From: Puniceicoccaceae bacterium
GTDB taxonomy: Bacteria; Verrucomicrobiota; Verrucomicrobiia; Opitutales; Coraliomargaritaceae
Assembly (NCBI GenBank): GCA_011522825.1
Contig: WTIG01000126.1
Location: 1,166-11,888 of the forward strand
Length of the DNA stretch: 10,723 nucleotides
Direction: 5' to 3'
Part shown: positions 6,784-10,723 of the stretch, in pieces
Numbering within the stretch: the stretch's first letter is position 1
Layout: each line of letters begins with the position of its first letter
Notes under the pieces: generated by a model
What the model was told of the DNA's origin: nothing
The model's input: only the letters and a program-made list of their open reading frames with translations
Databases searched by the model: none
Translations under genes and position numbers: made by a program

Positions 6784-7734
6784 ATGAATGTTCCACTACA
6801 GGTATCTGATTTTAATGCCTTAAAAAAGTGTGATAAGCCTATACATTTAGCGATCGGTGTTTTTGATGGGGTGCATTTAGGGCATTTAGCGGTTATTGAA
6901 CCTGCAGTTTCTTCTGCACAGGATAATTCAGGTGTCAGTGCTGTGCTGACTTTTGATCCGCACCCTAGCCGATTATTTAAAGGGGATGCAGGCACCGACT
7001 TAATTATGTCTTTAAAAACAAAAGTAGCTCGTCTACATGGGTTTGGAGTCGATGTTGTTATCGCTAAGACATTTGATAAGGAATTTGCCTCTATTGCTGC
7101 CGATGCATTCCTTTCTTATTTATTAGATCAATTACCAATGCTCAAAGCAGTCTATGTCGGTGAAAATTTTCGTTTTGGGCAAGGACGTGTCGGGGATATT
7201 CAGACATTAATTAAATCAGGTTCAGCTTTGGGAATAGATGTTTGGAGTATTGATCGGATTAAGCAAAATGGTTTGCCTATCAGCAGTACTCGTATCAGAG
7301 AGGCTTTGAGATTAGGGCAAGTGAATCTCGTGAATAGTTTACTTGGTTATCGTTATGTTTCAGAAGGGACGGTGATTAAAGGAGCGCAGTTAGGTACAAA
7401 GATGGGATTCCCTACGATGAATTTGAAGTGGTCTCCCGAATGCAAACCGCGTTACGGAGTCTATGCAGTTCGTTTTTTAATTGAAAGTTCTGGAGAGTGG
7501 AAAAAGGGAATCGCTAATTTTGGAGTTCGACCCACAGTATCTAATGAAGAAGCAATTGAGCCATTGCTTGAGGTGCATTCACTAGAGGACTGCAAATGTG
7601 ATTTGGACGAGGCTATTCGTGTTGAATGGGTGGAATTTGTTCGTGACGAAAAGCAGTTTGATTCCGTGGACGCTTTAAAGGATCAAATCAGTCAAGATTG
7701 TCAGTTAGTTAAAAACTTGTTGTCGGATGGATGA
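6784..7734 (+). CDS. ribF: Bifunctional riboflavin kinase / FAD synthetase RibF
   Basis: RibF phosphorylates riboflavin to FMN and adenylates FMN to FAD in the cytoplasm. The N-terminal FAD-synthetase domain has GVFDGVHLGH at 25-34, FDPHP at 57-61, VGENFRFG at 125-132 and SSTRIR at 167-172, all canonical nucleotidyltransferase motifs. The C-terminal riboflavin-kinase domain starts near residue 185. It carries GFPTMN at 208-213, the form of the PTAN metal-binding motif with Ala replaced by Met, then NFGVRPTV and the conserved glutamate E263 in LLEVH. Its length of 316 residues is usual for the family. A 42-base gap separates it from truB. I see no FMN riboswitch there and no Shine-Dalgarno. 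The end overlaps the start of rluD by eight bases, suggesting translational coupling. Confidence 0.96.
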   Translation: MNVPLQVSDFNALKKCDKPIHLAIGVFDGVHLGHLAVIEPAVSSAQDNSGVSAVLTFDPHPSRLFKGDAGTDLIMSLKTKVARLHGFGVDVVIAKTFDKEFASIAADAFLSYLLDQLPMLKAVYVGENFRFGQGRVGDIQTLIKSGSALGIDVWSIDRIKQNGLPISSTRIREALRLGQVNLVNSLLGYRYVSEGTVIKGAQLGTKMGFPTMNLKWSPECKPRYGVYAVRFLIESSGEWKKGIANFGVRPTVSNEEAIEPLLEVHSLEDCKCDLDEAIRVEWVEFVRDEKQFDSVDALKDQISQDCQLVKNLLSDG

Positions 7735-8686
7735 ACGAATCATTGAGTATTTTGTCTCGGATGACGTTGGCGAAATGCGGGCGGATAAATTATTTGCTTC
7801 AGTGATTGAAGATGTGAGTCGTGCTCGATTACAAAAAGCTTTTGATTCAGGGCAGGTCAGTTTTGAAGGAGAGGTGATCGATAAGCGTTTCAAGATTCGG
7901 CACAGTGGTTGGTTGCGAGCTACTTTAGATGAGGTTTCAATGGATGAGGTGCCTCAAGGTAAGCCGATTCCATTGGATGTCGTATATGAAGATGATTCAA
8001 TTGTTGTTATTAATAAATCTTCTGGAATGGTGACGCATCCTGGTAATGGGACTGGGGAAGATACGCTAGTGCATGCGTTATTACATCATTGTAAGGGATC
8101 ATTAAGTTCAGTAGGGATGCCAGAACGGCCCGGGGTTGTTCATCGCTTAGACAAAGAAACAAGTGGTTTAATTGTGGTAGCCAAAACAGATTTAGCCCAT
8201 CATACTTTGGCAAAAGCCTTCAGTGAGCGTACGGTTAAAAAGCGTTATTTAGCACTCGTTTCAGGAGTGCCCAAAGTGCGATCAGGGACTTGTTTAGAGC
8301 GGATTGGCCGCCACCCAACCTATCGAACTAAAATGTCTGTGCAACCTAAGGGGCGTGAGGCACATACAGATTGGAAGGTATTAGAAGCATTTGAGGATAA
8401 GGCGTCTTTAGTAGAGTGCTCTATACATACTGGACGGACGCACCAAATTCGTGTGCATATGCAAAATTTAGGATTTCCATTGTTAGGGGATAAGCTGTAT
8501 GGCTTTCGCTCTAATCGCTTCAAAGCTGTTTCTATAGATCGAATTTTTCTTCATGCTACGCATTTATCATTCCAACATCCTGTAACAGAAGAGCCTTTAG
8601 TATTTTCTCAGCCTATGCCGAAAGATTTTATCGACCTTATAGAGGCTCTTAAAGCGAGCGATTCTGGTAAGGGTAAAAACGAATAG
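7727..8686 (+). CDS. rluD: RluA/RluD-family rRNA pseudouridine synthase
   Basis: This is a pseudouridine synthase of the RluA/RluD family with an N-terminal S4 RNA-binding domain. RluD itself modifies helix 69 of 23S rRNA. The S4 domain covers about 17-70 (MRADKLFASVIEDVSRARLQKAF). The catalytic domain follows, with YEDDSIVVINKSSGMVTHPG, the signature HRLDKETSGL containing catalytic D142, the VKKRYLALVSG strand and HTGRTHQIRVHM. At 319 residues it has the usual RluD length. A short charged tail, SGKGKNE, closes the protein. The ATG at 7727 lies within the last codons of ribF and gives the expected N-terminus, though without a clear Shine-Dalgarno. The exact substrate uridines cannot be read from sequence, so the symbol is a best guess within the family. 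The next gene is convergent and ends only 19 bases away. Confidence 0.85.
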   Translation: MDERIIEYFVSDDVGEMRADKLFASVIEDVSRARLQKAFDSGQVSFEGEVIDKRFKIRHSGWLRATLDEVSMDEVPQGKPIPLDVVYEDDSIVVINKSSGMVTHPGNGTGEDTLVHALLHHCKGSLSSVGMPERPGVVHRLDKETSGLIVVAKTDLAHHTLAKAFSERTVKKRYLALVSGVPKVRSGTCLERIGRHPTYRTKMSVQPKGREAHTDWKVLEAFEDKASLVECSIHTGRTHQIRVHMQNLGFPLLGDKLYGFRSNRFKAVSIDRIFLHATHLSFQHPVTEEPLVFSQPMPKDFIDLIEALKASDSGKGKNE

Positions 8687-8705
8687 AGCTAAATAGGTTT
8701 ATGGG

Positions 8706-9614
8706 TTAAAGTCCAAGCATCTCTTTTAAGATACCCATCTTTAAACTACATTTTGAATGCTCAATTTGATCGATATCAAAATGGTTCATAAAAGTAGCAA
8801 TGGTTATTAATGCAGCTGGGATAATGTCTGCTCGTTTAGCAGGAATATTTAAATCATCAATGCGACCTTGAATTGGCAAATGGGCAGATGCCAAGGCAAG
8901 CTCCTGAATGTCTTTCAGGGCAAACGGTGATGCTTTTTTAAGTACTTGTTTGAGAATATGAAAAGCTCCGCCACTTCCTAAGAGTGGGCATTGAGCAGAA
9001 AGTATGATTTCATTTTTTGAGAGGATGCTTTTTACATGATTCTCAATAGTTAGTATTATATCTTCTGAAATAGCTTGAGCAGGCTCTTTTATAAACTGTT
9101 CGGTGATTCGTACCGCACCCAGTGGTAAGGAAAGTGCTTTTTCTACATGATTATTATTTAGTTGAATCCATTTCAAACTACCACCACCTAAATCAATCGA
9201 ATTTAAAGTTCCTATTTTTTGGTATTTGGCATTCATTTGTATGGCTTGTCCGATGTAATAAGCTTCTGATTCACCGCTGAGTATTTCAAGCTGTACGCCC
9301 GTTTTTGCTTTAATCGTTTCTCGTAAGCGATTGCTGTTTTCCGCTTCACGAGCTGCACTGGTCGCAACAATGCGTATAGGCTTTATACGATAGCGCTCTT
9401 TGGTTTGAATCAGTGAAACAATAGTATCACAGACTTTTTCGATAGCACTCTCTTCAAGACGGGGTGAGCTTTGCCCAATTCCTGATCCTATTCGAACTTC
9501 TGCCGTTTCTTCATGAAGAATGTGGAGTGTATTTTCGGAAGTTTTTTCAGCTAGTATGAATTTAATCGAGTTGGTTCCTAGATCGATTACTGCGGCTGAT
9601 GAGGATTGAATCAT
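8706..9614 (-). CDS. Ppx/GppA-family phosphatase (exopolyphosphatase-like)
   Basis: Members of this actin-like ATPase-fold family hydrolyse inorganic polyphosphate or the 5' phosphate of pppGpp. The 302-residue protein contains phosphate-binding loop 1, DLGTNSIKF, at 11-19. Further family blocks are ATSAARE at about 84-90, the acidic GESEA segment at 114-118 aligned with the catalytic-glutamate region, DLGGGSLKW at 141-149, GSGGAFHIL, and RADIIPAAL near the C-terminus. It is a short, two-lobe core form. The extra C-terminal domains found in the roughly 500-residue E. coli Ppx and GppA are absent. Family members usually have GGGS followed by T-E; here it is L-K. It is the only gene on the minus strand and is convergent with rluD and divergent from obgE. 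Sequence alone cannot separate polyphosphatase from guanosine pentaphosphatase activity. Confidence 0.88.
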   Translation of the reverse strand: MIQSSSAAVIDLGTNSIKFILAEKTSENTLHILHEETAEVRIGSGIGQSSPRLEESAIEKVCDTIVSLIQTKERYRIKPIRIVATSAAREAENSNRLRETIKAKTGVQLEILSGESEAYYIGQAIQMNAKYQKIGTLNSIDLGGGSLKWIQLNNNHVEKALSLPLGAVRITEQFIKEPAQAISEDIILTIENHVKSILSKNEIILSAQCPLLGSGGAFHILKQVLKKASPFALKDIQELALASAHLPIQGRIDDLNIPAKRADIIPAALITIATFMNHFDIDQIEHSKCSLKMGILKEMLGL

Positions 9615-9635
9615 GATTTCTGACTTAACATCGGT

Positions 9636-9664
9636 ATTAAATGTAAGAATTGCTTGAAAAGCAA
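9636..9664 (-). promoter_or_regulatory. Weak candidate promoter for the ppx/gppA-like gene
   Basis: Read on the minus strand, TTGCTT (9664-9659) is followed after exactly 17 bases by TTTAAT (9641-9636), which matches five of six -10 consensus bases. The -35 box matches only the first three positions. The site lies 22 bases upstream of the ATG at 9614, and the inverted repeat at 9648-9666 covers its -35 and spacer. This is suggestive only. Confidence 0.28.
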
Positions 9665-9666
9665 TT
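9648..9666. repeat. Perfect 8-base inverted repeat in the ppx-obgE divergent region
   Basis: AATTGCTT at 9648-9655 and its exact reverse complement AAGCAATT at 9659-9666 are separated by GAA. The element sits near the middle of the 99-base region between two divergently transcribed genes. It has no T-tract directly after it, so it does not look like a terminator. It could be an operator-like site or an RNA hairpin in the 5' leader of either gene. Confidence 0.55.
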
Positions 9667-9713
9667 AGGGTTTGGTGTTGATTTTAATTTTTTTTCAGCG
9701 AAATATCATCGGT

Positions 9714-10723
9714 ATGTTTTATGATGAAGTTAAAGTTAGTATAAAAGCAGGTGACGGTGGTGATGGTTGCTTTAGTTTTCGTCGTGCAAAATATGAACCT
9801 AAAGGTGGTCCTGATGGCGGTAACGGTGGGCGAGGAGGCTCAGTGATTTTAGTCGGTGATACTAATGTCGCTGATTTAACGGATTTTTATTTTAAGCCAA
9901 TTCTGAAAGCGAAAAATGGCGAAACAGGAAGAGGAAGTGACCAACACGGAGCGAGAGGCAGTAATTTAATGGTTAAAGTTCCTGTGGGTACAGTTATTAT
10001 AAACCGCCAGACAGAAGAAGTAGTTGCCGAAGTTATGGAGCATGGTTCAGAGGTATTATTGCTTGAAGGCGGTGAAGGTGGAAAAGGGAATATGCAATTT
10101 AAGTCTTCAACCAATCGTGCTCCAAGAGAATTCACTCTTGGTAAGCCTGGAGGTTCAGGTGACTTTCTTTTTGTTATAAAAACAATTGCAGATGTTGGAT
10201 TGGTTGGTTTTCCCAACGCTGGTAAATCGACTCTTTTGAATACTTTAACGAATGCACATCCCAAGATGGGCTCGTATCCATTCACTACATTGTTTCCTAC
10301 AGTGGGCATTTTAGAATACCCAGAATTATATGAGCGTATCACTCTAGCCGATATTCCAGGCTTGATTGAAGGGGCTAGTGAAAACAAAGGTCTTGGGCAT
10401 CGTTTTTTGAAGCATATTGAACGCTGTAAAGTTCTTTTAATTATGGTCGACCTTCAAGGAACAGACAATCGTGACCCCATCGGGGATTATCGCATTTTGC
10501 TTAAAGAACTAAAGCTATACATGCCTAAACTCTTGAAGAAACCTATGCTGATTGTCGGAAACAAATTAGATGAGCCAGAGGCGGAGGCTAACTTTAAGAA
10601 GCTGAAATCAAAAGTTGAAAAATATACTACAATTGCAATTTCTTGCTTGTCTGAAGACGGTCTTGAAGAATTAAAGTCCAAGGTTTTCGACTTAGTTATG
10701 GATGTTCGCAAAAAATCGGCTGA
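9714..10723 (+). CDS. obgE: Obg-family GTPase (CgtA/ObgE), 3' end cut by window edge
   Basis: Obg is a GTPase that binds the 50S subunit during maturation and couples ribosome assembly to growth and stress signals. The frame is open from the ATG at 9714 through 336 complete codons to the edge, with no stop. The glycine-rich Obg fold fills about 1-158 (KAGDGGDGCFSFRR, GGPDGGNGGRGG). The G domain has GFPNAGKST at 165-173 (G1), FTTLFPTVG at 190-198 (switch I), DIPGLIEGA at 213-221 (G3), NKLD at 283-286 (G4) and an SCLSEDGL segment from 310 (G5, usually S-A). Short Obg proteins end near 340 residues, so little may be missing unless a C-terminal extension exists. The in-frame TTG at 9678 would add a hydrophobic stretch atypical of the family, so the ATG is preferred. 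No Shine-Dalgarno is visible. Confidence 0.96.
   Translation, partial: MFYDEVKVSIKAGDGGDGCFSFRRAKYEPKGGPDGGNGGRGGSVILVGDTNVADLTDFYFKPILKAKNGETGRGSDQHGARGSNLMVKVPVGTVIINRQTEEVVAEVMEHGSEVLLLEGGEGGKGNMQFKSSTNRAPREFTLGKPGGSGDFLFVIKTIADVGLVGFPNAGKSTLLNTLTNAHPKMGSYPFTTLFPTVGILEYPELYERITLADIPGLIEGASENKGLGHRFLKHIERCKVLLIMVDLQGTDNRDPIGDYRILLKELKLYMPKLLKKPMLIVGNKLDEPEAEANFKKLKSKVEKYTTIAISCLSEDGLEELKSKVFDLVMDVRKKSA

Noticed and set aside
6742..8707. Repeated 10-mer TTTATGGGTT at 6742-6751 and 8698-8707.
   Set aside because: Two copies of a 10-mer with no flanking similarity are not enough to call a repeat element.
9887..10387. A 166-codon open frame on the minus strand inside obgE.
   Set aside because: It is antisense to the well-conserved G domain and Obg fold of obgE, shows no recognisable motif, and is rich in P and S as expected from reading glycine-rich codons backwards.

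Overview
This is an ordinary chromosomal stretch of bacterial housekeeping genes. It carries the end of a serine-biosynthesis gene, a phospholipid-synthesis gene, and a translation/RNA-maturation cluster built on nusA-infB-rbfA-nrnA-truB-ribF-rluD. After these come a convergent Ppx/GppA-family phosphatase and the ribosome-associated GTPase gene obgE, which runs off the right edge. I see no mobile element, CRISPR array, rRNA, tRNA or prophage signal. The DNA is moderately AT-rich by eye. The protein sequences and the compact cluster lacking rimP, ylxR and ylxQ would fit a Verrucomicrobiota (Opitutae-like) or neighbouring PVC-type bacterium. That placement is an impression from protein style, not a computed result.

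Layout. Positions 1-321 hold the 3' end of serA (its ACT domain), followed 16 bases later by plsY (338-940). The 116-base gap before nusA is the only sizeable intergenic region on the + strand before the obgE region. It holds a consensus TTGACA promoter element and then a hairpin with a T-tract just before nusA, so it may end the serA-plsY transcript and also act as an attenuator in the nusA leader. From 1057 to 8686 seven + strand genes follow with short gaps or overlaps: nusA, infB, rbfA, nrnA (4-base overlap), truB, ribF and rluD (8-base overlap). Downstream, a ppx/gppA-like gene lies on the - strand (8706-9614), only 19 bases from the end of rluD. It shares a 99-base divergent control region with obgE (9714 to the edge).

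How the genes fit together. NusA (transcription elongation/termination), IF2 (initiation), RbfA (30S maturation), TruB and RluD-type enzymes (pseudouridylation of tRNA and rRNA) and Obg (50S maturation and stress) all serve gene expression. NrnA recycles nanoRNA and pAp, RibF makes FMN and FAD, and the Ppx/GppA protein could link polyphosphate or (p)ppGpp metabolism to growth state.

The points most worth a second look are the possible NusA-autoregulated leader, the near absence of Shine-Dalgarno sequences, and an 8-base-arm inverted repeat in the ppx-obgE divergent region. I found no previously undescribed system.
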